A DNA stretch of 64,000 bases from Chamaelirium japonicum (Eukaryota > Streptophyta > Magnoliopsida > Liliales > Melanthiaceae), in assembly GCA_947650365.1 (NCBI GenBank), contig OX393550.1:66829744-66893743 (forward strand), written 5' to 3'. Made by a program: the position numbers and the translations under genes. The notes under the pieces were generated by a model. It searched no databases and was not told the DNA's origin. It saw only the letters and a list, made by a program, of their open reading frames with translations. Positions 10,125 to 19,398 of this stretch are shown here, in pieces (the first letter of the stretch is position 1; every line of letters begins with the position of its first letter).

Positions 10125-11015
10125 CAGACTTTGTCTTCGAATGCCAAGGGTTGGGCCTTGGGCTTGTAGAGTGCCAAGGCGTTGGTCGCCTCGAACTTTG
10201 TCTTCAAGTGCCAAGGGCTGGGCCTTGGGCTTGTAGAGTGCCGAGGCACTGGTCGCCTCGGACTTTGTCTTCGAGTGCCAAGGGCTAGGCCTTGGGCTTG
10301 TAGAGTGCCGAGGCATTGGTCACCTCGGACTTTGTCTTCGAGTGCCAAGGGCTGGGCCTTGGGCTTGTAGAGTGTCGAGGCATTGGTCGCCTCGGCCTAT
10401 GTCTTCGAGTACCAAGGGCAGGGCCTTGGGCTTATAGATTGCCGAGGCATTGGTCACCTCGGACTTTGTGTTCGAGTGCCAAGGGCTGGGCCTTGGGCTT
10501 GTAGAGTGCCGAGGCATTGGTCACCTCGGACTTTGTATTCGAGTGCCAAGGGCTGGGCCTTGGGCTTGTAGAGTGCCGAGGCATTGGTCACCTCGGACTT
10601 TGTCTTCGAGTGCCAAGGGCTGGGCCTTGGGCTTGTAGAGTGCCGAGGCATTGGTCACCTCGGACTTTGTCTTCGAGTGCCAAGGGCTGGGCCTTGGTCT
10701 TGTAGAGTGCCGAGGTATTGGTCACCTCGGACTTTGTCTTCGAATGCCAAGGGCTGGGCCTTGGGCTTGTAGAGTGCCGAGGCATTGGTCACCTCGGACT
10801 TTGTCTTCGAGTGCCAAGGGCTGGGCCTTGGGCTTGTAGAGTGCCGAGGCATTGGTCACCTCGGACTTTGTCTTCGAGTGCCAAGGGCTGGGCCTTGGGC
10901 TTGTAGAGTGCCGAGGCATTGGTCACCTCGGACAGTGCCAAGGGCTGGGCCTTGGGCTTGTAGAGTGCCGAGGCATTGGTTACCTCGGACTTTGTCTACG
11001 AGTGCCAAGGATGTC
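10125..11015. repeat. Tandem array D (67-bp units, about 13 copies)
   Basis: The 67-bp unit contains GAGTGCCAAGGGCTGGGCCT, then TGGGCTTGTAGAGTG and CCGAGGCATTGGTCACCTCG. Copies are closely similar and evenly spaced from about 10154 to 10890; the last step is shortened by about 14 bp. Each unit holds two inverted repeats: CCAAGG / CCTTGG and CCGAGG / CCTCGG. Because 67 is not a multiple of three, each copy shifts frame, giving a ladder of 62-65-codon spurious frames. Confidence 0.95.
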
Positions 11016-11094
11016 TCCTTGAACTTGGTGCATGTCAAAGCGGCGACGTATGCCTTGGACTTATTCTCATCACCTCGGATAAGTATAGTTGATA

Positions 11095-11770
11095 GTTTAG
11101 CTTGAATTGGATATTCAGGAGCATTTTTATCTGACTTTCGCCTTGAAAGGGCGTAGCCGAATTGCCTTCAAGCTTCCGACTTGAATGGGTGGAATCGAAG
11201 GTCTTTGGTTGACCTGGGTTGCCAGGAGCCTTTTATCGAACTTTAGCCTCGAGAGGGCGTAGCCGAATTGCCTTCGAGCTTCCGACTTGAATGGGCGGAA
11301 TCGAAGGTCTTTGATTGACCTGGGTTGCCAGGAGCCTTTTTATCGGACTTTTGCCTTGAAAGGGTGTAGTCGAATTGCCTTCGAGCTTCCGACTTGAATG
11401 AGCGGAATCGAAGGTCTTTGGTTGACCTGGGTTGCTAGGAGCCTTTTTATCGGACTTTAGCCTCGAGAGGGCGTAGCCGAATTACCTTCGAGCTTCCGAC
11501 TTGAATGGGCGGAATCGAAGGTCTTTGGTTGACCTGGGTTGCCAGGAGCCTTTTTATCGGACTTTAGCCTCGAGAGGGCGTAGCCGACTTACCTTCGAGC
11601 TTCCGACTTGAATGGGCGGAATCGAAGGTCTTTGGTTGACCTGGGTTACCAGGAGCCTTTTTATCAGACTTTAGTCTCGAGAGGGCGTAGCCGAATTGCC
11701 TTCAAGCTTCCGACTTGAATGGGCGGAATCGAAGGTCTTCGGTTGACCTGGGTTGCCAGGAACCTTTTTT
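11095..11770. repeat. Tandem array E (107-bp units, six copies)
   Basis: The phrase GGAATCGAAGGTCTTTGGTT recurs about every 107 bases (near 11191, 11297, 11404, 11511, 11618, 11725), followed by TGACCTGGGTTGCCAGGAGC and ending CTTCCGACTTGAATGGGCG. Copies differ by a few substitutions. Confidence 0.95.
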
Positions 11771-11945
11771 TTTATGCCTTAACATGGTGGAATCGAACTT
11801 CGAGAGATTTGATTTTGAGAAAAAAGAGATACTTTATTGATACAACAAAGTAGCGGTTACACTTTTTCAGAAGTTGCCCTGCGGACGTTATGATTATGCA
11901 TCCATGTATTATATTGACTTTTTTTCTCCACTGTTGCTGCCTCTT

Positions 11946-13598
11946 CTACTCTCGACCTGGTTCCTTATTAGCGAGGTAGCCATCGAGCCACCCTTTTTGG
12001 ATTAGGTCTTCGATGTGATGCTTTAGCTTCCGACATGTAGAGGTTGGGTGGCCATGGCTGCGATGAAACTCACAGTAGGCTGTCGTATCTCCTGCCTAGT
12101 CGGAATTTGGAGGGAGAGGTTGTGGCCACTTGCAAAAAGGCTCGTTCTGCAAGTAGGCGAATATGTCTTCAATGGAGGTGTTCAGCTCAGTGAACACCCT
12201 TTGCTCCCTTGGAGTTCGCCTCTTTTCTGTTGGAGGGGCTTTCGGATCTTCATTGTACCTTTTGGCCTGGGCCTTTTGGTCGGATGCAGCATGGGCAGAC
12301 TTCATGTAGCGTGCTTCATTCGAAGCTTCATCATCTTTCTTATGTCGGGAGTCACGAGACTCGCGAGGCTCGCGTAGTCTTCTGGCCTGCTGATTGTCTT
12401 CCACCTCTATCTCCCGCTGTACGCGCTTGAACATTGCCTCTAAGGTACTGGGAGGATACCGGATGAAGTCGGTGTAGACGTGGAGCTCTGGCCGGATAGC
12501 ATTCTGGAATGCCAGCATGATGGCCTCCTCATTATGCGACCGACTTGTGAGCTCAGAGTGCTCATTATGAAACCTCATCGTGAAGCTCCTTAGAGACTCA
12601 TCGGAGCCCATCTTCAGCCGGTAGAGTGTATCCAGCTTCTTTTCCGGCTTTAAGTTTAGCCGGTAATGGTCCATGAAGAGTTCAGCCAATTCTTTGAATG
12701 TGGTCACCGTACCAGTAGGCAGTGTGTAGTACCAGTCGAGGGCAGGTCCCTCGATGCTTCCCGCAAACATACGGCAAAGAACATGGTTCTCATACTCGTA
12801 GGGCGTCAGGGCCTGCTTGTAGGGTAGGATATGGAGAGCAGGGTCTCCCTGGATGGAGTTGAACTTTGGCAGGCTCGGTGTTCGCCAACCCATAGGAAAT
12901 GGTGTTGCAAGAACCTTGGGATGCAGTGGCCCCACCGAGGTGATTAGCTGCCTACGGTCTTGATGGCGGCGTCCCACGTCGACAATATGCCTTAGTCGGT
13001 TGAGCAGCTCACGGGCATCTGTTGCTTTCGTGTGCGAAGGGATAGAATGTCTAGTAGACCCAGTTGACTGAGGTAATCCTTCTTCGCGATAGCTGGGCGC
13101 ATTATTGACGTCGAGGCGATCCCACACCGTTTGCCTTGGTGCTTGTGTGGATACCTGACGCATCTCGATACGCGGCACATGTGGTTCTTCAAGATGATGA
13201 CTCACGGCTGGGCAAGTCCTTGGTTGGTCTTCATCAGTAGCTAGAGAGTTGTGGGCCACAACCCCCACTCTTTCAGCCGCCTTCTTTAGGGAATCCCTCT
13301 CTTGCTCGAGGGCCGCATTCTTCTTGAGGAGATTTAGTAGCTGAAAATCAGCAGTCGAGATCTCGTATGTAGCCTGAGGCTTGCTCCATTGAATAGTGTG
13401 TTCTTTGCCAGATCGACGCCTCGGGGATGACGGGTCTCGCTGATCACTGTGCCCTTCTGGATGGCTGCCTTGCGGCCCCAGCCGCTCCCGAACATTTCTT
13501 TGATTGGTTGCAACCGAGACTTCTTCTTCTTCTTCGATCAGCATATCGTTTGTTCGTTCAGCACCCGCCTTTGGTGGGTTGGTGCTAGCCTTCACCAT
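11946..13598 (-). CDS. gag: Gypsy-type Gag with an internal TAG codon
   Basis: Structural protein that would form the virus-like particle and bind element RNA. The ATG at 13598 is the first in this frame outside the LTR. The product has 500 codons to a TAG at 12096-12098, then the same frame runs 49 codons further to a TAG at 11946-11948. Upstream of the internal stop are a charged coiled-coil-like stretch (LNLLKKNAALEQERDSLKKA) and the retrotransposon gag fold with MFAGSIEGPALDWYYTLPTG. Past the stop lies a zinc-knuckle-like C-X2-H-X4-H-X4-C (CEFHRSHGHPTSTC) and a LKHHIEDLI helix as in plant Gypsy Gags. The internal stop is therefore either a disabling mutation or a readthrough point; no protease or polymerase follows. 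Confidence 0.88.
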
Positions 13599-13717
13599 CG
13601 AGCGTGTTGATGTCGGCGTGATAAAGGCGTTGATGTTGATTTGGATGAGGACTTGTGGCTCGTCACCGCAAGTTGAATAGGAGTCGGTAGAGGTGTGGGT
13701 AAGACCTCTAACAATAT

Positions 13718-13733
13718 CCCACAGACGGTGCCA
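13718..13733 (-). promoter_or_regulatory. Primer-binding-site-like sequence of gag-only element 1
   Basis: Five bases from the 5' LTR end the minus strand reads TGGCACCGTCTGTGGG, close to the TGGCGCCGTCTGTGGG motif common after plant Gypsy 5' LTRs. I cannot say which tRNA primes it. Confidence 0.7.
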
Positions 13734-13738
13734 AAGAT

Positions 13739-14352
13739 TGTGGGGGGAAATTTTCGAGCCGCCTTGATCGGGAACCCCGCCCCACAGCCTTGATTGAATG
13801 TTGATGGTTTGTAGAGTTAGAGAGTTGGGAGAGTAGATAGAGAGTGTATAGAGTGATGACATAAGGATTGGTGACGGAGTTCAGTCTTACGACCTACGTC
13901 TCCGGGCGAGAGGTGCCACCTGATCTTCACTATAATTTGAGTAAATGAGGGTTGAGTGTTCTCTCGACAGGCCGAGAGAAGCTTCTTGCAATGTGTTTGC
14001 ACGGAGCAATTAGAAGAGTTCAAGAGGAAGAATGGAGGGCTCTGGCTCTGGATCTGGAATCCTTCTTCCTCTGATCGAATGACCAACCCACTCCCTGGAT
14101 GCCTTGGGGGTCCTTTTATAGCGTAGGCATGTGCCCGATATGGCAGTGATGACGTGGCGCTGATGATGTGGTACTGGTTCTGGGCCTCCTTGCTGGGCCC
14201 TTATTGGGCCGTTGTTCGGGCCCAATAAGGGGGAGGGCTTGATCTACGAGCCCCGTAGAGTGGGCCCATGAACCCGGGCGGGCTTACCCACTTGGGCCGT
14301 TGCGCGGGCCCATGCCGCTCTGATCCGGTCCGATATAATTTTTGCACCCACA
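13739..14352 (-). repeat. 5' LTR of gag-only element 1
   Basis: 614 bp, ends TGTGGGGGGAAATTTTC and GCACCCACA on the plus strand; followed by the TSD TATGC at 14353-14357. A minus-strand TATA box (TATAAAA) is at 14114-14120. Confidence 0.95.
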
Positions 14353-14888
14353 TATGCAATTAAGGGGCCGACCCTATACGAGAAAAAGGAGGGGGAAAGG
14401 CCGGCCCTAACTCTCCCTTCTCTTGGAAAAAAACTATTGGAAGTAAATCCTTAGTAGAGGCCCACATCGGAAGCAAAGAGAAGATCCGAAGACCCAAGAC
14501 TTAATTGGTAGTTCCAACTACTTTGTCGACTAGAGGTTTGAACATCACTGTATTCACTTTGGATGAGGAGAGGGGAAGACCCAAGACTTAATTGGTAGAA
14601 TCCCCAGCATGATTCCCAAATCAGTAATCTCTGAGTAGAAGTTCTCAAAGGATCCGGAGAGAAAAACTTGCCTCTTATCTTTGTTAATCACCAACCCTGA
14701 CTTCTCCCCGAAAGTCCTGAGTAAGCTCAAGAATATCTTTGATCCTGAAAGACTGTGTTTGAGAAACACCATCAAGTCATCTGCAAAAATAAAATGGGAA
14801 ATGGGATGGTCGCCTCCTAACCCGAAGCTTTTCCAATCACCTCTGTAACATCCGCCCCAAACACACAAGATATTATCCGTTTTGCCCG

Positions 14889-14990
14889 TGCCCGCATAAG
14901 GACTTCCCAGGGTGGTCACCCATTCTAGTACTACTCTCGCTCTAGTATGCATAACTACGGAGTTCTTATGAAATTCGTAGCGGCGCACAG
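14889..14990 (-). other. 5S-rRNA-like sequence in left Cassandra LTR
   Basis: The plus strand reads GGACTTCCCAGGGTGGTCAC, then CCATTCTAGTACTACTCTCG, the reverse complement of the 3' half of plant 5S rRNA including the internal RNA polymerase III promoter region. It is more diverged than the right copy (GCTCTAGTATGCATAACTAC against GCCCGAACACGCTTAACTAT). It belongs to the LTR and is not a 5S rRNA gene. Confidence 0.9.
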
Positions 14991-15292
14991 TTTTAAAACA
15001 CGTCTTCTATGTTTAGAAGGAAAAATTATATAAGTAGCTCAGGATCTCCTTTTCTCCAGGCGATGTGGGGCTAACTCATGGCCTTGTACACCTTACCTCA
15101 CCTCATCAATCTTGGCATCATAGCCTTAGGAGTCTTGGCTTTTGGCTATTGAATCTTGGTCGTCACAATCCTCTCGTCTTAAGGGCTACACGTCCATGTA
15201 TGGGTTCGACCCCCCCATTGCAAGGAGAACCGGCTCTGATACCATTTTGTAACATCTGCCCCAAACACACAAGATATTGTCCGCTTTGCCCG

Positions 15293-15395
15293 TGCCTGCA
15301 CGAGAAATTTCCAAGGTGGTCACCCATCCTAGTACTACTCTCGCCCGAACACGCTTAACTATGGAGTTCTTACGAAATCCGTAGTGGCGCACGGT
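15293..15395 (-). other. 5S-rRNA-like sequence in right Cassandra LTR
   Basis: Contains GGTGGTCACCCATCCTAGTA, then CTACTCTCGCCCGAACACGC, matching the reverse complement of 5S rRNA through the box C to box A region. It is the better preserved of the two copies. Confidence 0.9.
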
Positions 15396-15885
15396 TTTAA
15401 AACGCGTCTTCTATGTTTGGGAGGAAAAATTATATAAGTAACTCATGATCTCCTTTTTCTCAAGACGATGTGGGGCTAACTCGTAGCCTTATACACCTCA
15501 CCTCATCCATTTTGGTATCACAGCATCAGGAGTCTTGACTCTTGGTTATTGGATCTTGGCCATCACAACCTCTCATAATGCCCCACTCAATCTCCAAACA
15601 AAGACATTCCATGACTATGGTGAACAAGTATGTTAAGAGTGGATCACCTTGTCTGAGACCTCTGTTAGCTTTGATCATACCTGTCAGAGAACCATTGACC
15701 ATACTGGAAAAGGAGCGTGAACAAATACAAGCTCGAATCCCTTTGATCCAAGTTTCATAAGATCCCAAACATCTGAGAGCGTGAAGTAAAAACTCCCTAT
15801 TGATTGAATCGTATGCTTTTATGATATCTAGCTTCAAGCACATCCTCCGAGCACGGACTTTCCAATGGAATCCCTTCACAAGTTC

Positions 15886-16250
15886 ATGGAAGAGTTGATA
15901 TATCCAAACCAATCAGCATTCATAGAGGGTAGAAGAATCACTGATAACATCCTATTGGTCCGAGGGGAGGTGGCGTGCAGGGATTGGTGAAGGGTAGCCT
16001 CAAAGTATTGTTCATCAAAATATGCGTTTACTAGAGATTTTGGACTCTTCTAGATAGACCGTCTTGGTTCGGATTTTTGTAAATATAATTTGTGCCATTT
16101 GGACATAGGTTCTATTTTTTTTAATAAACAGTTATGGGTCTAGGCCGACCCCCCACTCACTCACCAAGAGGGATTAAAAAAAAAAAAAAAAGACAGTAGA
16201 GTACATAGGGAGTACATTGCAGCTCGAAGTATACAACAACCACAGAGCCA
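15886..16250 (+). pseudogene. Inverted LINE piece and A-tailed sequence
   Basis: From 15886 to about 15955 the plus strand encodes PNQSAFIEGRRITDNILL, the RT motif that normally lies just upstream of the ELVKG segment found on the minus strand immediately to the left. The orientation flips at about 15885. Beyond 15960 no family motif is seen; a pure A-tract at 16176-16191 may be a LINE tail in plus orientation. The rest is probably the upstream region of UGT gene 2. Confidence 0.6.
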
Positions 16251-16253
16251 AAC

Positions 16254-16270
16254 GAGAGAGAGAGAGAGAG

Positions 16271-16322
<52 letters not shown>
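16254..16322 (+). repeat. (GA)n microsatellite in the leader of UGT gene 2
   Basis: About 70 bases of almost pure GA, interrupted once by AAAA, ending 6 bases before the ATG. It lies in the expected 5' leader of the glycosyltransferase gene. Confidence 0.95.
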
Positions 16323-16325
<3 letters not shown>

Positions 16326-16328
16326 GTG

Positions 16329-17884
16329 ATGAGTTCAGTAGCAGCCGATAAGCCACATGCAGTGTGCGTCCCATACCCGTCCCAAGGCCATGTAACCCCC
16401 ATGCTAAAGCTAGCCAAGCTCCTCCACGCCCATGGCTTCCACATCACCTTCGTCAACACCGAGTTCAACCACAACCGCCTCCTCAGGTCGAGAGGCCCGT
16501 CCGCCGTCGAGGGCCTCGACGACTTCGTGTTCGAGACCATCCCCGACGGCCTCCCGCCCTCCGACCTCGGCGCCACCCAGGACATCCCCACCCTCTGCCA
16601 CGCCATCACCAATAACTTCCTGCCTCCCTTCCGCGACCTCCTCCAACGCCTCAATGCCCCCTCTTCCCCTCCAGTGACCTGCATCGTAAGCGACGGGGTC
16701 ATGAGCTTCACCCTCGACGCCGCAGACGAACTCGGCATCCCCGACGTCGTCTTCTGGACCACAAGCGCTTGTGGCTTCATGGCCTACCTCAACTATCGCC
16801 AATTCACCGACCGAGGCCTCGTGCCCCTCAAAGGTAATTCAGCAAGCACCTTATAGACCGTTGGAGCTCCTTTCTCCATTGCCCATCCTCGTTTTCGAAA
16901 TCGTTCTGCTTTGGCCTGTAAGCAGATATGGCCGATCTCACCAACGGATACCTTAACACCCCCATCGATTGGGTCCCTGGGCTGAAGAACATGCGGCTGA
17001 GGGATTTTCCGACCTTCATCGTCCGGACGATGGACCCGAAGGACATCATGCTTAACTTCATGGGCAGCGAGGCGCAGAGAGATCGCCGGGCGACTGCGAT
17101 CATCTTGAACACCTTCGATGATCTCGAGCGCCCGGTCCTGGACGCGATGGCCTCCCTGCTCCCTCCTGTCTACACACTGGGTCCTCTGTCCCTGCTCTCC
17201 CGAAATCTACCTGAAAGCCCGCTGTCGCCCCTCCGATCGAGCCTTTGGAAAGAAGAGACGGGTTGCTTCGAGTGGCTGGAAGGAAGGGAACCCAGCTCGG
17301 TGCTGTACCTTAATTTCGGGAGCATAACGGTGATGACCAACGAGCAGCTGGTAGAGTTCGCGTGGGGGCTGGCTAACAGCAGCCATGACTTCCTGTGGGT
17401 GACCAGGCCCGACCTTGTGATGGGTGGTTCCGCTGTGCTTCCACCGGAGTTCTTAGCTGAGACCAAGGAGAGGGGGCTGCTGGCGAGGTGGTGCCCGCAG
17501 GAGGAGGTGCTGTCCCACCCGGCGATCGGAGGGTTCTTGACGCACAACGGCTGGAACTCGACGATCGAGAGCATCTCAGGCGGGGTGCCGATGCTGTGCT
17601 GGCCGTTCTTCGCCGAGCAGCAAACCAACTGCAGGTACGCATGCACCGAGTGGGGCAACGGGATAGAGGTCGACAGCCATGTGAGGAGGGAGGAGGTGGA
17701 GGGGCTGATCAGGGAGCTGATGGGAGGGGAGAAGGGGAAGGAGATGAGGAGGAGGGCGGTGGAGTGGAAGGAGGCTGCAGTTAGGGCAACGGCGCCAGGT
17801 GGGTCGTCTTTCCTAAATTTTGAAAGAGTGGTGACGGAGGTGATGCGTTGCCCAGCACCTAAAGAAGAGAGAATGACCGTCTGA
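16329..17884 (+). CDS. UGT85A-type UDP-glycosyltransferase (gene 2)
   Basis: Paralogue of the gene at 1355, with the same two-exon design: exons 16329-16833 and 16926-17884, phase 1, 487 aa. The ATG at 16329 follows a GA microsatellite and gives MSSVAADKPHAVCVPYPSQG. Catalytic His lies in PSQGH (about residue 19) and the partner Asp in CIVSDGVMSF. The PSPG donor-sugar box covers residues 357-400 (WCPQEE to the terminal Gln, with HNGWNS and CWPFFAEQ). The intron has a normal GT donor and an AAGCAG acceptor. Differences from gene 1 cluster around MADLTNGYLNTPIDWVPG, in loops and at the C-terminus (PAPKEERMTV). The gene appears intact. Acceptor specificity cannot be read from sequence. Confidence 0.94.
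16834..16925 (+). other. 92-bp GT-AG intron with tandem NAGNAG acceptor
   Basis: The donor is AAG/GTAATT. The acceptor region reads CTGTAAGCAG, so two AGs three bases apart are available (ending 16922 and 16925). Use of the distal CAG gives PLKD-MADLTNGYL as in the family; use of the proximal AAG would add one codon. Confidence 0.9.
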
Positions 17885-19299
17885 TATCCGCTCTTCAGTC
17901 CGTCTGATGTCATCACTGACAACTTCAGCTGCTTACGTGTCCAATAATGGTCGGCTGTGGGGCATATGTCCCCAAGCTTCTGTCCACATATCCATCAAAA
18001 TTTAACTTTTGCAAACAATATGGATTCTATGCCAACACAATACCAGAAAGAATCAACAATTAAATCAAACACAAAAGAGAAGTTGACAAGCAAACAACGG
18101 AAAGAGACTCAGAGACTTAGGTGATTCGGCCTTTGGCCAATATCCACCGGAGGCAGCACAGAGAAATCGATCCACAATCAAGACCCTCAAGCAAAGTCCC
18201 TGGCGACGGCTCTCCAAAACTCTCTCAAGGGTCTCTCGCCAAAATTCAACATCTAGAAACCCTAGGCCTCTCCATTTATATAGTAGGAAGAGACATACAA
18301 CTCTCCAAAAGAGTCCCAACTCCGTCCTTTACCAAATCAGAAACAGACCAAAATGTCAGAAATCATCATGCGTGCGATGGGGCATGAAAAAATTTCACAC
18401 ATCGGATGAATGTAGCAGGGACGAGGACATTAACCGATAAAACTAGGATTGATAAGGTTAGAAATGAGGAAGGGAATCTGGGAGTTTCTTCGCCACATAA
18501 TTGCATATCAGTATGGGGATAATTGCTCATATATACCCAAAACGAAAAAAACTGACCCGTATAAACTCAAAACCCTACCATAATCCGTCAATTAAATCTC
18601 TCAATTCGATCTCTCACTCTTTTGTCTCCCCTCCTTCACCAAGGTCGTCTTCCGTCCGAGAATTCTAGGCTTTGCTACTTCCGGTCACATCCCATACTGC
18701 ACACATTACTTCCCTCAACTCCCCTTTCTTGACTCTCGATCTCTCACTCAGTGGCTCTCCCTTCCTCACTGAGGCCTTATGCCGTCTAGGCCAACTGAGA
18801 ACTCGAGGGATGTTGGAATTCTGAAATACAACTTTGAAAATAAATCTACTGAAAGCATGATAGTATTTAACTAAAACACTTCCATTATTTTCTTTCTCGT
18901 ATAATGTTTTTCATCAAACAAAAACACTTCCATTACTTCAGTTTTCTTAATATGGGCAATGAGGAATGTTGCAGTGATCTTTCCTCTGAGCCATCATGAA
19001 AACCCCGGAATCAAAGATGGTGATGATGACCTTAGGGCCACAACACAACTTAGACCTCTCAACCCACATGCCGGCCACTTCCTTAATTCTTTTTTATTAA
19101 GTTACCTCAATCCTTTAATTATTGCAAGCTATTGCAAATATGTAAGACACACGTTTCAAACACCTTTTATCTTTTTTTTAATCTTGGCAAAGAGGAACAA
19201 TTGTGTCATCTTACTCTTTAGTGATTCATGTCATACATAATTATGAAAAATATTTAAAAACTAAGTAGAAAACAAAAGAAAGTAGGCAAGAAAACTTAC

Positions 19300-19300
<1 letters not shown>
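17885..19300. other. 3' flank of UGT gene 2; possible LTR fragment
   Basis: No gene is recognised. Around 18000-18420 the minus strand carries CTATATAAATGG (near 18265) in a CT-rich context, and the plus strand carries CACACATCGGATG, features typical of plant LTRs. No partner repeat or TSD was found, so I call it only a possible LTR fragment. 18430-19300 is AT-rich with nothing identified. Confidence 0.4.

Positions 19301-19301
<1 letters not shown>

Positions 19302-19397
<96 letters not shown>
19302..19397. repeat. (TA)n microsatellite, about 96 bp
   Basis: Nearly pure alternating TA. It produces an artefactual Ile-Tyr frame on the minus strand. Such tracts can extrude cruciforms and vary in length between individuals. 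Confidence 0.97.

Positions 19398-19398
<1 letters not shown>

Larger units (their letters stand above)
6677..14352 (-). mobile_element. Complete gag-only (TR-GAG-like) LTR retrotransposon, 7676 bp
   Basis: Two direct repeats of 614 bp (6677-7290 and 13739-14352) begin TG and end CA and are flanked by a perfect 5-bp target-site duplication TATGC (6672-6676 and 14353-14357). Orientation is minus: the LTR TATA box (TATAAAA), the primer-binding-like site next to the right LTR and the polypurine tract next to the left LTR all read on that strand. The only protein-coding segment is a Gypsy-type gag (11946-13598). No protease, reverse transcriptase, RNase H or integrase motif occurs in the 4.7 kb between gag and the 3' LTR, which consists mainly of five tandem arrays. 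Known gag-only elements are called TR-GAG; mobility would need pol supplied in trans. Confidence 0.93.
14844..15567 (-). mobile_element. Cassandra: Complete Cassandra TRIM retrotransposon, 724 bp
   Basis: Two direct LTRs (14844-15167 and 15248-15567, about 320 bp) begin TGTAACATC and end CA, flanked by a perfect TSD ACCTC (14839-14843 and 15568-15572). Between them lies an 80-bp interior with no coding capacity. Next to the right LTR the minus strand reads TGGTATCAGAGC (15233-15244), the initiator-methionine tRNA primer-binding site. Each LTR contains a 5S-rRNA-like stretch on the minus strand, the hallmark of Cassandra. The element sits inside a LINE RT gene. Confidence 0.95.
14488..15885 (-). 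pseudogene. LINE reverse-transcriptase fragment split by Cassandra
   Basis: Right of the Cassandra insertion the minus strand encodes the upstream RT part: ELVKGFHWK, LDIIKAYDSINREF and RGLRQGDPL. Left of it the RT continues with HFIFADDLMVF (catalytic FADD at 14776-14787) and NKDKRQVFLSG. Near 14490-14600 the segment encoding LPIKSWVF is locally duplicated. The endonuclease and 3' domains are absent, so this is a dead fragment of a plant L1-type element. Confidence 0.85.

Noticed and set aside
10125-11015. CRISPR-like regular repeats
   Set aside because: Units are contiguous and near-identical with no unique spacers, in a plant retrotransposon; this is a tandem array.
10058-11105. Ladder of 62-65-codon frames every 67 bases
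   Set aside because: Produced by a 67-bp unit that shifts frame at each copy; no conserved start or stop logic.
14433-14480. Start of another Copia LTR (TATTGGAAGTAAATCC...CCCACATCGG)
   Set aside because: It resembles the solo LTR's start over about 40 bases, but in an orientation that conflicts with the 5297-6676 copy, and no further LTR sequence or TSD follows.
14889-15395. 5S rRNA genes
   Set aside because: The 5S-like stretches are partial, diverged and located inside Cassandra LTRs with TSDs; they are element parts.
18065-18319. Host gene of 84 codons on the minus strand
   Set aside because: The region looks like an LTR promoter fragment with a TATA box; the frame has no family features.
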